The position numbers and the translations under genes were made by a program. From Streptomyces sp. 150FB (GTDB lineage: Bacteria > Actinomycetota > Actinomycetes > Streptomycetales > Streptomycetaceae): DNA of 32,525 nucleotides. A model generated the notes under the pieces. The model did no database searches, had not been told where the DNA came from, and saw only the letters and a program-made list of their open reading frames with translations. Positions 1-7,861 of the stretch are shown here, in pieces. Each line of letters begins with the position of its first letter. Position 1 is the stretch's first letter. The DNA lies in the NCBI RefSeq assembly GCF_000818195.1, contig NZ_JTHL01000001.1:4465531-4498055 (forward strand). The letters run 5' to 3'.

Positions 1-1
1 G

Positions 2-868
2 CTCGCCGGCATCCACTCCGAGGGACGTTCGTACGCGATAGGGGCGCCCGACGAGGGCGCCGAGGGCCCTCAGCCGCTGGACGGCCCCGGCGGCGCCGTC
101 GAGGTCGCCAACCGCCCCCAGCCCCGGCCCGTCGACGACGAGCTGCCCCCGGAGCCGCTCGACAACCCGCGCAGGCTGCTGGTCTGGCCGGCGCCCGACG
201 TCTCGACGTCGCAGGCGCTGAGCGACCGCGGCTACCGCCCGGTGGTGGTGCACTCCCGCGAGGAGGTCGACGCCCAGATCGCGGCGTTCCCCGCAGCCCT
301 GTTCGTCGACCCGCTGACGGGGCCGATCACCCGCACGGCGCTCCAGTCGCTGCGCCAGGCCGCCGTCGCCGCCGAGGTCCCCGTACTGGTCACGGCCGGC
401 CTCGGGCAGGCGACACGCGAAGCGGCGTACGGCGCTGACCCCGCCGTCCTCCTCAAGGCGCTCGCTCCGCGCGACAGCGAGCAGCACCCTTCGCGGGTCC
501 TGCTGATCGAGGAGCACGAGGAGATCGCGCTCGCGCTGACGGCGACGCTGGAGCGGCGCGGCATGCAGGTCGCCCGGGCCGGCACGGACAACGAAGCCGT
601 CACGCTCGCCGCGCAGATGCGGCCGAACCTGGTGGTCATGGACCTGATGCAGGTACGCAGGAGGCGCGCGGGAATCATCGACTGGCTCCGGTCGAACGGC
701 CAGTTGAACCGGACGCCGCTGGTCGTCTACACCTCGGTCGGCATGGAGGACGCGGAGCTGTCGCGGCTCACCTCGGGAGAGACGGTGCTCTTCCTCGCCG
801 AGCGCTCGACCACCGACGACGTGCAGTCCCGGATCGTCGAACTGCTGGCGAAGATAGGGACCAACTGA
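2..868 (+). CDS. C-terminal part of a multidomain signalling protein with two receiver-like domains (5' end outside window)
   Basis: The reading frame is open from base 2 to the TGA at 866-868 and has no start inside the window, so about 288 C-terminal residues of a longer protein are seen. A Pro/Asp/Glu-rich linker (fragment residues about 18-55) leads into two consecutive CheY-like folds. The first runs from RRLLVWPAPDV through ALFVDPLTG (possible phospho-Asp), VLVTAGLG and LLKAL. The second starts RVLLIEEHEE, has VVMDLM (possible phospho-Asp) and VVYTSVG, and ends ELLAKIGTN. In the second domain the usual conserved Lys is replaced (FLAERST), so it may be a pseudo-receiver. The arrangement fits the tail of a hybrid histidine kinase or other sensor, but the catalytic part is not visible. 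It converges on the downstream ligase gene. Confidence 0.7.
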   Translation, partial: LAGIHSEGRSYAIGAPDEGAEGPQPLDGPGGAVEVANRPQPRPVDDELPPEPLDNPRRLLVWPAPDVSTSQALSDRGYRPVVVHSREEVDAQIAAFPAALFVDPLTGPITRTALQSLRQAAVAAEVPVLVTAGLGQATREAAYGADPAVLLKALAPRDSEQHPSRVLLIEEHEEIALALTATLERRGMQVARAGTDNEAVTLAAQMRPNLVVMDLMQVRRRRAGIIDWLRSNGQLNRTPLVVYTSVGMEDAELSRLTSGETVLFLAERSTTDDVQSRIVELLAKIGTN

Positions 869-905
869 CGGCGCGGCGACCAAGGACGGCGGGCGGCGGC
901 CACCG

Positions 906-933
906 GGCGGCGGGCGACCGTGCCCCCGCCGCC
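906..933. terminator. GC-rich hairpin between convergent genes
   Basis: A 9-bp stem (GGCGGCGGG paired with the CCCGCCGCC side, 906-914 with 925-933) lies in the 115-base gap between the two convergent stop codons. There is no T-run on either side, as is common for Streptomyces terminators. It probably serves both genes. Confidence 0.5.
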
Positions 934-983
934 GTACCCCTGCGGCTCACCGCCACACGTACACACGCCACACCCGCACCCGC

Positions 984-2633
984 CTACACCTCGGTGACGT
1001 CCAGCTCCCCGTCCGCGTACCGCCCGCGGATCACCTTCTTGTCGAACTTCCCGACGCTCGTCTTCGGCACCGCGTCCGCAACCGTCCACCGCTCGGGCAA
1101 CTGCCACTTGGCGATCTTCTCGGCCAGGAATCCCTTGAGCGTCGCGAAGTCGGCGGACTCGCCGTCCTTGAACACGACGGTGGCGAGCGGCCGTTCGCCC
1201 CACTTCTCGTCCGGTACGGCGACCACGGCGGCCTCGGCGACCGCCGGGTGCGCCATCAGTACGTTCTCCAGCTCGACGCTGGAGATCCACTCGCCCCCGG
1301 ACTTGATGACGTCCTTGGCCCGGTCGGTGAGGGTGAGGTACCCATCCGGGCTGATCACGCCGACATCCCCGGTACGCAGCCACCCGTCGGGCGAGAACCG
1401 GTCCTCGGGCCTGAACGGCTCGCCGGCCGCGCCTCCGTAGTACGCCGCCGCGACCCAGGGGCCGCGTACCTCCAGTTCGCCGGCCGACTCGTTGTCCCAG
1501 GGCAGGAAGCCGCCCTCGGGACCGGCGAGCCGCGCCTCGACCCCTGCGGGGAGGCGGCCCTGGGTGACGCGGTACTCGAACTCCTCCTCGGCGGTGAGTC
1601 CGGCGGGCGGGTGGGCCACCGTACCCACCGGTGAGGTCTCCGTCATGCCCCAGGCGTGGTCGAGCCGTACGCCGAGCTTGTCGTACGCCCGCATCAGCGC
1701 GGGCGGACAGGCCGAGCCGCCGATGGTGACCCGCTTCATGGAGCTGAGATCGCGCGGGCGGGCCGTGACCTCGGCGAGCAGGGCCTGCCAGATGGTCGGG
1801 ACGGCGGCGGCGTGCGTGGGCTTCTCCCGCTCGATCATGTCGGCGAGCGGGGCGGCCTGGAGGAAACGGTCCGGCATCAGCATGTTCACGCCGCTCATAA
1901 AGGCGGCGTGCGGCAAACCCCAGGAATTTACGTGAAATTGGGGCACTACGACCAGTGAGGTGTCACTGTTCGTGAGTCCCATCGACTCCACCGTGTTTAT
2001 CTGCATGGAGTGCAGATAGATCGAACGGTGCGAGAAGAGCACCCCCTTGGGGTCCCCGGTGGTGCCGGAGGTGTAACACATCGCGGCTGCGGCCCGCTCG
2101 TCGAGCTCGGGCCAGTCGTAGCTGGGGAGCGCGGCGGCGAGCAGTTCCTCGTACTCATGGACCTGAAACCCGGACCGGCCTTCGAGGAGCGTGCGGTCGC
2201 CGGGGCCGGAGACGATGACGTGCTCGATCGTCGGCAGGTGCGGGAGCAGCGGCGCGAGGAGCGGCAGGAGCGAACCGTTCACGACGACCACGCGGTCGGC
2301 GGCGTGATTGACGATCCAGACCAACTGGTCGACGGGGAGGCGGATGTTGAGCGTGTGGAGAATCGCACCCATGGAAGGGATCGCGAGGTAGATCTCAACG
2401 TGGTCCGAATTGTTCCACATGAGGGTGGCGACACGTTCGTCGTCCGCGACGCCCAACTCGTCGCGGAGCGCGCTCGCGAGCCGGGTCGCACGGGCGCCGA
2501 CCTCGGCGAAGCTGCGGCGCCGCGGCCCGTCTTCGCCCGTCCAGGTCGTGATCTGCGACTTTCCGTGGACGGTCATCCCGTGGCGCAGGATGCGGGTCAC
2601 AGTCAGCGGTACGTCCTGCATGGTGCTCAGCAC
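984..2633 (-). CDS. Long- or medium-chain fatty acyl-CoA synthetase (AMP-forming)
   Basis: A 549-residue member of the adenylate-forming superfamily. It activates a fatty acid with ATP to an acyl-adenylate and then to acyl-CoA in the cytoplasm. The ATP-binding P-loop YTSGTTGDPKG is at residues 187-197. Other core motifs are WGMTET, the DGWLRTGD aspartate motif and the C-terminal Lys region KTSVGKFDKK. The length is normal for FadD-type ligases. The chosen start is GTG at 2633, because GGGAGGA lies five bases upstream. An ATG at 2621 is the alternative, and the frame stays open upstream to 2759 without a better ribosome site. Its fatty-acid chain length preference cannot be read from sequence. 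The next gene on the same strand begins far upstream and is not obviously co-transcribed. Confidence 0.9.
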   Translation of the reverse strand: MLSTMQDVPLTVTRILRHGMTVHGKSQITTWTGEDGPRRRSFAEVGARATRLASALRDELGVADDERVATLMWNNSDHVEIYLAIPSMGAILHTLNIRLPVDQLVWIVNHAADRVVVVNGSLLPLLAPLLPHLPTIEHVIVSGPGDRTLLEGRSGFQVHEYEELLAAALPSYDWPELDERAAAAMCYTSGTTGDPKGVLFSHRSIYLHSMQINTVESMGLTNSDTSLVVVPQFHVNSWGLPHAAFMSGVNMLMPDRFLQAAPLADMIEREKPTHAAAVPTIWQALLAEVTARPRDLSSMKRVTIGGSACPPALMRAYDKLGVRLDHAWGMTETSPVGTVAHPPAGLTAEEEFEYRVTQGRLPAGVEARLAGPEGGFLPWDNESAGELEVRGPWVAAAYYGGAAGEPFRPEDRFSPDGWLRTGDVGVISPDGYLTLTDRAKDVIKSGGEWISSVELENVLMAHPAVAEAAVVAVPDEKWGERPLATVVFKDGESADFATLKGFLAEKIAKWQLPERWTVADAVPKTSVGKFDKKVIRGRYADGELDVTEV

Positions 2634-2811
2634 GGCGTCCTCCCGGGGGCGATAGCACTGCGCGGTCTTCGATCCTTGCCGAGGATTCTGCGCACGTACC
2701 GCTCGGTATGTCACTACCGGGGGAAGCAAGCGTCGAGAGCGAGCGTGGAGGGCCAGCATGGACGGAGGGCGTGGAGCGAGGGCGAGCGAGGGCGGAAGGC
2801 CGGCGGACAGG

Positions 2812-3423
2812 TCAGCGAACGGGTGACAGCTCCGGGTCCTCGCGGAGCTTCCCGAGCGCCCGCGACACCGCGCTCTTGACCGTACCGACCGAGACGTCCA
2901 GCAGCTCCGCCGTCTGCACCTCGCTGAGATCCTCGTAGTACCGGAGGACGACCATCGCCCGCTGGCGGTCCGGCAGCCGCATCACCGCGCGCCACATCGC
3001 GTCGTGCAGGACCTGCTGCTCGGCGGGGTCGGGCGCGGGCGCGTCGGACGACTCGGGCAGCTCGTCGCAGGCGAACTCGTCGACCTTGCGCTTGCGCCAC
3101 TGCGAGGTACGCGTGTTCACGAGGGCGCGGCGCACGTAACCGTCGAGGGCGCGGTGGTCCTCGATCCGGTCCCAGGCGACGTACGTCTTGGTGAGAGCCG
3201 TCTGAAGCAGATCCTCGGCGTCGCACGGATTGGCGGTCAGCGAGCGGGCGGTACGCAGCAGCACGGGCCCCCGCGCCCGTACGTACGACGAGAAGGACGC
3301 ATACGGCGCGTGGGGCGCGCGCGAAGCCTGGGGCACGTAGGGGGAGTGGGGCGCATAGGAGGAGTGGGTGTACGAGGCCGTTTTGACGGCTGTGGAGGCA
3401 CTCGCGCAGACAGGCGTGGTCAT
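2812..3423 (-). CDS. SigE-family (ECF-type) RNA polymerase sigma factor
   Basis: A 203-residue sigma-70 family protein. Region 2 is at about residues 45-110 (RTARSLTANPCDAEDLLQTA, then YVAWDRIEDHRALDGYVRRA and NTRTSQWRKRK, the latter like the -10 recognition helix). Region 4 is at about 135-195 (RLPDRQRAMVVLRYYEDLSE, then an AELLDVSVGTVKSAVSRAL helix-turn-helix for -35 recognition). It has no region 3, as in ECF sigmas. The first 45 residues are an unusual Ser/Tyr/Ala/Pro-rich extension, so a later start is possible; the ATG at 3423 has GGAG only two bases upstream. No anti-sigma gene adjoins it. The small secreted protein upstream on the same strand is separated by about 400 bases. Confidence 0.85.
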   Translation of the reverse strand: MTTPVCASASTAVKTASYTHSSYAPHSPYVPQASRAPHAPYASFSSYVRARGPVLLRTARSLTANPCDAEDLLQTALTKTYVAWDRIEDHRALDGYVRRALVNTRTSQWRKRKVDEFACDELPESSDAPAPDPAEQQVLHDAMWRAVMRLPDRQRAMVVLRYYEDLSEVQTAELLDVSVGTVKSAVSRALGKLREDPELSPVR

Positions 3424-3836
3424 GACTCCACGCTAGGAGCGACCCCTGGCCGAGGGGATCGACCGCAGGTCCCGAAGCTTTGTCCGCCTCAGGGTGTAGA
3501 GGGGGTGCTGGCTCCACCTCCTGAGGGTGGAGGAGGGGGTGGCCGGGCCCTCAGGGTGACCCCTGGAGCAACATCCGTACGAGTGACCCCGCGCACGCGT
3601 TCTTCGCAGGTCGGAGCGGTCGCGGCGGGCGCCGGGCGGCCGGCGGGAGCGGTGCGTGGGAGACGTACGACCACCGGGGGCCGCCGGAAGGACGCCCGCA
3701 CGACGGCGCCCGTACCACCGAGGGCACCCGGCCGTACGGCCGCGCCGCGCGCGAACGGCCCACGCGACGGCACCGAAGTGCCGCCGCGCAGGCTGTCATT
3801 CACCCCTTGGCTCACAACCCCCCTTCGGGCCGCCTC
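3424..3836. other. Intergenic region without a convincing gene
   Basis: This holds the sigma-factor promoter region and the downstream region of the secreted-protein gene. One short frame on the minus strand (3489-3815) is Pro/Arg/Gly-rich with no family resemblance, and I do not call it. A hairpin with 7-bp arms (CTCCACC at 3512-3518, GGTGGAG at 3526-3532) may terminate the secreted-protein transcript. Confidence 0.4.
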
Positions 3837-4148
3837 TCACCAAAGCTTTGTGAACGTCAGCGCGATGTTCTGGTTGCCCTGGTCGATGGAGGTGAAGCGG
3901 GAACCGACCACGCTCGCCGTGTTGTTCTGATTGGACGCACCTGCTCCTGTGGCCACCTGCTGCGTGGTGGTCGAATTGCCCAGATTGTTGTCACCCACGC
4001 CACTGCCGCTGACCGTTGCCACGGTCGCGTTCGATCCGTCGTCCGCAATGGAGCCGTTGTCGGCCTGAGCCACCCCGGCGAACAGCGCCGCGGCGAGGGG
4101 CAGGGCGGCGACAGCGGCGATGACGCGGGCGGTACGGATGCTTGCCAT
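3837..4148 (-). CDS. Small secreted Asn/Gln/Thr-rich protein
   Basis: 103 residues. The start is ATG 4148, with GGAGG seven bases upstream. Residues 1-35 form a signal peptide (ASIRTAR, then a hydrophobic Ala/Val/Leu run, then an A-Q-A cleavage site before DNGS). The mature part has only about 70 residues and is rich in Asn, Gln, Ser, Thr, Gly and Val (GVGDNNLGNSTTTQQ, ASNQNNTASVV, IDQGNQNIAL). It has no cysteine. Alternating Asn/Gln and hydrophobic residues recall the rodlin, chaplin or curli style of self-assembling surface protein. I cannot assign it to any of these families, and chaplin Cys or GN-repeat signatures are not evident. Confidence 0.75.
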   Translation of the reverse strand: MASIRTARVIAAVAALPLAAALFAGVAQADNGSIADDGSNATVATVSGSGVGDNNLGNSTTTQQVATGAGASNQNNTASVVGSRFTSIDQGNQNIALTFTKLW

Positions 4149-4456
4149 GTCTTTTCCTCCAGGAACGTGACGTACACAGTTATGGCTGGGAACTTCGGCT
4201 TTTACCAAGGCAGTTGGCCGGCCACCTCGGTCGTTCTCTCGACGTCGCGCTCCAAGGATTGCCCACCGAATCCGACGCGTACCACCCCGGACGGCCCGAT
4301 TCCCTCGCAAGCGTGATGACATGTCGATAAACCCGCTTCACGCCCCCAAAAGGACACTTCACCCCTTTGCACGCAAGGGGCCAAGCGCGGCAAGGGATGA
4401 AGCGTTCCAGCACTTCCCCGGTCCGCCCCTCTCCGGCCGCTCCCCCCTCCCGTTCT
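4149..4456. other. Divergent promoter region
   Basis: This 300-base gap lies between the divergent secreted-protein and primase-polymerase genes. A short hairpin, CCCCTT with AAGGGG (4362-4367 and 4375-4380), and AT-richer tracts around 4320-4335 are visible. No open frame here looks coding. Confidence 0.35.
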
Positions 4457-4472
4457 TCGAACGCTTGTGCGA
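4457..4472 (+). promoter_or_regulatory. LexA-like SOS box upstream of the primase-polymerase gene
   Basis: TCGAAC-GCTT-GTGCGA is a near-palindrome that differs by one base from the Gram-positive/actinobacterial LexA pattern (GAAC-N4-GTTC with TCG/CGA flanks). It ends ten bases before the ATG at 4483. The gap is GACATAG-like with no Shine-Dalgarno sequence, so the transcript may be leaderless and the box would overlap the promoter. Confidence 0.5.
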
Positions 4473-4482
4473 ACATAGACCC

Positions 4483-5427
4483 ATGGCCACCACCACCCGG
4501 CACGCCGCCACCCCGGCCCTCGCTCACGCGCTGCTCGCCGCCGAGCGCGGGCTCCCCGTCTTCCCGCTGTCCCCGACGAAGCTCCCGGCTCTGCGCTCCC
4601 CCCACCACGACGAGCCCGAGCCTTCGCTCTGCCGCGGGGAGTGCGGACTGCCAGGTCACGGCGTGCACGACGCCACGACCGACCCGGGCGCCGTACGGGC
4701 CCTGTTCGCGGCCGCGCCCTGGGCCACCGGCTACGGCATCGCGTGCGGCCGGGCGCCGCACCACCTGATCGGCATAGACCTCGACATCACGCCGACGGCC
4801 GACGCGAGCGGCACGTACCCCCCGCCCTTCGGCGCGCGCCCCGGCTCCCGCCCGGACTCGCCGCTCGACTCGCCGCCCGCGTCCGTCGTCGCGCTCCAGC
4901 AGATTGCGCTCCAGCACCTGTTCACGCTCCCGGAGACCGTCACCGTCCTGACCCCGAGCGGCGGCCGCCACATCTGGCTCAAGGGGCCCCCGAACGTCGT
5001 CGTGCCCAACTCGGCCGGCCGTCTCGCCCCCGGCATCGACGTACGCGGCTCCGGCGGCTACCTCGTGGGCCCGGGCTCGGTGACGGCGCGCGGCGCGTAC
5101 CGGCTGGTCCCCGGCACGGCCGAACTCTCACCCGCGCCCTGCCCGCGCGCTCTCCTGCGCCTGATCACTCCGCCCGCGCGGCCGCACACCTCCGCGGGGG
5201 CCGGGAGCGGGCCGGCGCAGGGGCACGGACTGGTCCAGTTCGTGCTCGCGGCGCACGAGGGGCAGCGCAACACCCGCCTGTTCTGGGCGGCTTGCCGCGC
5301 GTACGAACACGGCTTCGGCGCGACCCTGGCGGAGGACCTTGTGGCCGCTGCGGTACGCACGGGGCTGGGCGAGCAGGAAGCCCGCGCGACGATCGCCTCG
5401 GCCGCCCGCCTCACGGCAGGGCCGTGA
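4483..5427 (+). CDS. Bifunctional DNA primase/polymerase (Prim-Pol domain), catalytically intact
   Basis: A 314-residue archaeo-eukaryotic-primase-type protein. Visible motifs are an N-terminal helix (ALAHALLAAERGLPVFPLSP), a Cys/His patch (LCRGECGLPGHGVHD), and motif I with catalytic acidic residues in LIGIDLDI (about residues 98-105). Motif II is TPSGGRHIWLKG (about 158-169) and motif III is GIDVRGSGGYLVGPGS. A helical C-terminal region (about 240-314) follows. Such enzymes synthesise primers and extend DNA; chromosomal copies in actinobacteria are of uncertain role. The start at ATG 4483 is preferred because the LexA-like box lies just upstream. No ribosome-binding site precedes it, which suggests a leaderless mRNA. 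The SOS-like site suggests a role in damaged-DNA replication (inference). A related but apparently inactive protein is encoded at 30774-31460. Confidence 0.85.
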   Translation: MATTTRHAATPALAHALLAAERGLPVFPLSPTKLPALRSPHHDEPEPSLCRGECGLPGHGVHDATTDPGAVRALFAAAPWATGYGIACGRAPHHLIGIDLDITPTADASGTYPPPFGARPGSRPDSPLDSPPASVVALQQIALQHLFTLPETVTVLTPSGGRHIWLKGPPNVVVPNSAGRLAPGIDVRGSGGYLVGPGSVTARGAYRLVPGTAELSPAPCPRALLRLITPPARPHTSAGAGSGPAQGHGLVQFVLAAHEGQRNTRLFWAACRAYEHGFGATLAEDLVAAAVRTGLGEQEARATIASAARLTAGP

Positions 5428-5470
5428 GGGCCGTACGACTGACGCGGCGCCCGGGGTCCGGCGTACGTAC

Positions 5471-6142
5471 TCAGCCGGTACGCGGAAGATCCCGGATCTC
5501 CCGCGCGCTCCACCGTCCCGACGCGCCCGGACACGCCGCGAGGTAGTCGGCGACGGCCGCGATGTCCCAGGGGCCGGCTTCCAGCAGACCGGCGGAGAGG
5601 TGGGCGAGGTAGGGCGCGGAGGGCGGGTTCCACTCGACGTCGCCGACGCCCCACGGCGCGGTGAAGGTGAGCAGCGGAAACCCGTCGAGCACGCCCGCGC
5701 GCACCAGCGTCTCGTACCGTCCCTCGCCGAGCGCGGCGCGGCCCTCGCTCAGGACCTCGGTCAGATCGAGATCGGCGCCGGGCTCCCGGTACATCTCCTG
5801 CGCTGCGATGTCGGAGAACTGCCCGACAGTGACAAGGTGCGCCCGCGCCAGCACACACGACGGTCCGGGCCCGGCCGCTCGCGCGTCCGGATCGTAGAAC
5901 GCGCGGCCTCCCGTCCAGACGGCCGACTCGGTGGCGAAGTACATCACCCCGTCGAGCCGTACGGGGACAGAGCGCTCGGGCATCCGCCGGTCCCGGCACC
6001 CGGGGTACGCCATGGCGCCGCCGGGGGGACGCCCGCCCACGATGTAACGGGCCAGCCGTTCGAGGTGCGTGTTGGAGCCGTACGAGACGTACCACACGCG
6101 CCGAGGCGAACGACCGCCGCTGCGCTCCATCCCGGGCCTCAT
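5471..6142 (-). CDS. Gamma-glutamylcyclotransferase-fold protein
   Basis: 223 residues. The N-terminal strand VWYVSYGSNTH carries the YGSN signature of the gamma-glutamylcyclotransferase (AIG2-like) fold, followed by RLARYIVGG. Streptomyces homologues of this shape are often mislabelled histone deacetylase in annotations; nothing here resembles a deacetylase metal site. The substrate is unknown, and I cannot point with confidence to the catalytic Glu. The start could be ATG 6142 (GGGG upstream) or ATG 6130. It lies 27 bases downstream of the LRR gene on the same strand, so the two are probably co-transcribed. Confidence 0.65.
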   Translation of the reverse strand: MRPGMERSGGRSPRRVWYVSYGSNTHLERLARYIVGGRPPGGAMAYPGCRDRRMPERSVPVRLDGVMYFATESAVWTGGRAFYDPDARAAGPGPSCVLARAHLVTVGQFSDIAAQEMYREPGADLDLTEVLSEGRAALGEGRYETLVRAGVLDGFPLLTFTAPWGVGDVEWNPPSAPYLAHLSAGLLEAGPWDIAAVADYLAACPGASGRWSAREIRDLPRTG

Positions 6143-6169
6143 CGGCCCCAGTGTGGCAGCCCGCTGCCC

Positions 6170-6889
6170 TCAGCGCAGGACGACGCAGCCGCGCGACTCG
6201 AGCGCGGCGAGCAGCCCCGGCGCGTACTCGATGTCGTTCCACCGCAGGTCCAGCTTCTCCAGAGCGGGCATCCTGGTGAGCCAGTCGGGCAGGACGCGGA
6301 TCCGGTTGCTCCGCAGGTCGATCCGGCGCAGGAGCGGCAGACCGGCCAACGGCGCTGGGACCTCGGTCAGCAGGTTCTCCCGCAGGTCCAGGTGCCGCAG
6401 CTCCCGCAGGCCGGCGACGGCGCGCGGCAGCCCGGCCAGCGCGTTCCCGCGCAGCCACAACTCCCGCAGCCGGCCCAGCCGGCCGATCGACTCGGGGAGC
6501 GCGGCGAGTCGGTTGTGCTGCGCCCTCAGTTCGATGAGACCCGCCATCTCGCCGATGCTGTCGGGGAGTTCGGCGATGCTGTTGCCACCGACGTTGAGGT
6601 AGCGCAATCGGGTCAGGCGCGTGAGGGCGGGTGGAAGCGCGGAGAGCCGGTTCTCGTGCAGGTAGAGGAACTGTGTGAGACCGCCCAGTTCACCCAGTTC
6701 ACCGGGCACGGTGGTCAGCTCGTTGTGGCCCAGATCCAGGGTGTGCAGTCGCTGAAGGCGCGCGATCAGGGGCGAGAGGTCCCGCAGCTTGTTGTCCGCC
6801 AGGATGAGCACGGCGAGATCCACCCGCTCCCAGACAGCCTCGGGCACGGCACCGAGCCCATGCCGACAGAGATCCAGAACTTGCTCCAC
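6170..6889 (-). CDS. Leucine-rich-repeat protein
   Basis: About 239 residues, almost entirely LRR units of the form LxxLxxLxLxxNxLxxLPxx, nine or so in tandem (for example LHTLDLGHNELTTVPGELG, LRYLNVGGNSIAELPDSIG, LRELWLRGNALAGLPRAV, LEKLDLRWNDIEYAP). No signal peptide or membrane segment is seen, so it is a cytoplasmic, probably protein-binding scaffold. I prefer GTG 6889, with AAGGAG seven bases upstream. The ATG at 6907 lies inside a heptamer tandem repeat and lacks a ribosome site. The downstream cyclotransferase-fold gene follows closely. Confidence 0.8.
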   Translation of the reverse strand: MEQVLDLCRHGLGAVPEAVWERVDLAVLILADNKLRDLSPLIARLQRLHTLDLGHNELTTVPGELGELGGLTQFLYLHENRLSALPPALTRLTRLRYLNVGGNSIAELPDSIGEMAGLIELRAQHNRLAALPESIGRLGRLRELWLRGNALAGLPRAVAGLRELRHLDLRENLLTEVPAPLAGLPLLRRIDLRSNRIRVLPDWLTRMPALEKLDLRWNDIEYAPGLLAALESRGCVVLR

Positions 6890-6904
6890 GGGGTTCTCCT
6901 TCCT

Positions 6905-6930
6905 CATCAGCCATCAGCCATCAGCCATCA
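6905..6930. repeat. Tandem heptamer CATCAGC, 3.7 copies
   Basis: Three perfect CATCAGC units and a partial fourth lie immediately upstream of the LRR coding region and include the alternative ATG at 6907. Confidence 0.9.
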
Positions 6931-6933
6931 CGC

Positions 6934-6968
6934 GGCACCTGGCACCCGGCACCTGGCACCTGGCACCT
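6934..6968. repeat. Tandem heptamer GGCACCT, 5 copies
   Basis: Five units of GGCACCT, the second being GGCACCC. They begin four bases after the CATCAGC array, in the 5' region of the LRR gene. Confidence 0.9.
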
Positions 6969-7047
6969 GGCGAGCGGCTGGGCCTCGTACGCGGGGCCGA
7001 ACTGGCCGAACTGTAGGACACGACCACCTGGACCCCGCTGGACGCGT

Positions 7048-7087
7048 ACTTGGGCACTTGGGCACTTGAGTACGTGAGCGCTTGAGC
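7048..7087. repeat. Imperfect tandem octamer ACTTGGGC, 5 copies
   Basis: Period 8: two ACTTGGGC units followed by the diverged units ACTTGAGT, ACGTGAGC and GCTTGAGC. It lies between the LRR 5' region and the end of the membrane-partner gene. Confidence 0.75.
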
Positions 7088-7147
7088 GGTGACCGAACGC
7101 GCCCGGGACGATGGCCTCGTACATCCGCGAGGCCGACCGGGCCCGCC

Positions 7148-7861
7148 TCACCCCGGCGGCGGGCCCCCCTGCGCGCCGCCGCCCGAGGCACCTCCCGAAC
7201 CTCCGGCCGTCCCTCCGCTGAGCGTGCCGCCGCTGACCGAGTCTCCGCCGTCCGTTCCTCCGGGGGCGCCACCTGCGGCGCCTCCGGCCGAGGTTCCGGC
7301 TGGGGTTCCGGCCGAGGTCGTTCCAGTCGTCTCCCCTGTCGTTGTTGTTCCGGTCGTCGCTCCCGAGGAGCCTCCTGTGCCGCTGGTTCCGCCCCCCGAC
7401 TCGCCCGTGCCCGTTGCACCTCCCCAGGTGCCGCCGCCGTCGGTCGCTCCGTCGGTCGCTCCGCTGTTCGCTCCACCTACGGTGCCGCTTCCGTCCTCGG
7501 GGCTCCCCGAAGTGCCCGTCGTACGGGAGCGTTCCGGCGTCGCGTTGGACGCGGTGGGAGAAGGACTCGGCGGCGCCGACGGTGTCCTGGAGCTCGTGGC
7601 CGGGGGCGCGAGCGGCGGGGCGGGGGCCGGGTGTGCCGTCGTACCCATGAAGTACAGCGGTCCCGCGACGGCCGCCGCGGCGAGGGCCAACCCTCCCCCG
7701 ACGGCGACCGCGCGCAGCCCTCGGCGCCTCGCCGCCCTGCGGCGGATGCGGTCGAACGCGCCCGACGGGGGTGGCAGCAGCCGCGTGGTGGGGCTGGGGC
7801 CCAGCAGCGCCGCCAGTTCGTCGTCGCGCTCCTCGCCCGGGTCCTCAAGGTGTGTGGTCAA
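7148..7861 (-). CDS. Single-span membrane protein with Gly/Ser/Thr-rich exterior, probable anti-sigma partner
   Basis: 237 residues. It starts at TTG 7861 with GGGGGGA four bases upstream and overlaps the end of the ECF sigma gene by 17 bases, the usual arrangement for a sigma/anti-sigma pair. Residues 1-50 are cytoplasmic and charged (AFDRIRRRAARRRGLR just before the membrane). Residues about 52-72 are one hydrophobic span (AVAVGGGLALAAAAVAGPLYF). The rest is an extracytoplasmic Pro/Ser/Thr then Gly/Ser/Thr low-complexity tail. It has no cysteine, so the classical zinc-binding anti-sigma motif is absent, and the cytoplasmic part is short. The anti-sigma role is inferred from gene order. The tail resembles the Gly/Ser-rich sortase-linked protein upstream. 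Confidence 0.65.
   Translation of the reverse strand: MTTHLEDPGEERDDELAALLGPSPTTRLLPPPSGAFDRIRRRAARRRGLRAVAVGGGLALAAAAVAGPLYFMGTTAHPAPAPPLAPPATSSRTPSAPPSPSPTASNATPERSRTTGTSGSPEDGSGTVGGANSGATDGATDGGGTWGGATGTGESGGGTSGTGGSSGATTGTTTTGETTGTTSAGTPAGTSAGGAAGGAPGGTDGGDSVSGGTLSGGTAGGSGGASGGGAQGGPPPG

Noticed and set aside
3489..3815. 108-codon Pro-rich minus-strand frame
   Set aside because: Low-complexity composition, no ribosome site, no family resemblance.
5339..7069. 576-codon plus-strand frame opposite the cyclotransferase-fold and LRR genes
   Set aside because: Arg/Gln/Val/Gly-rich antisense shadow of two genes with clear folds.
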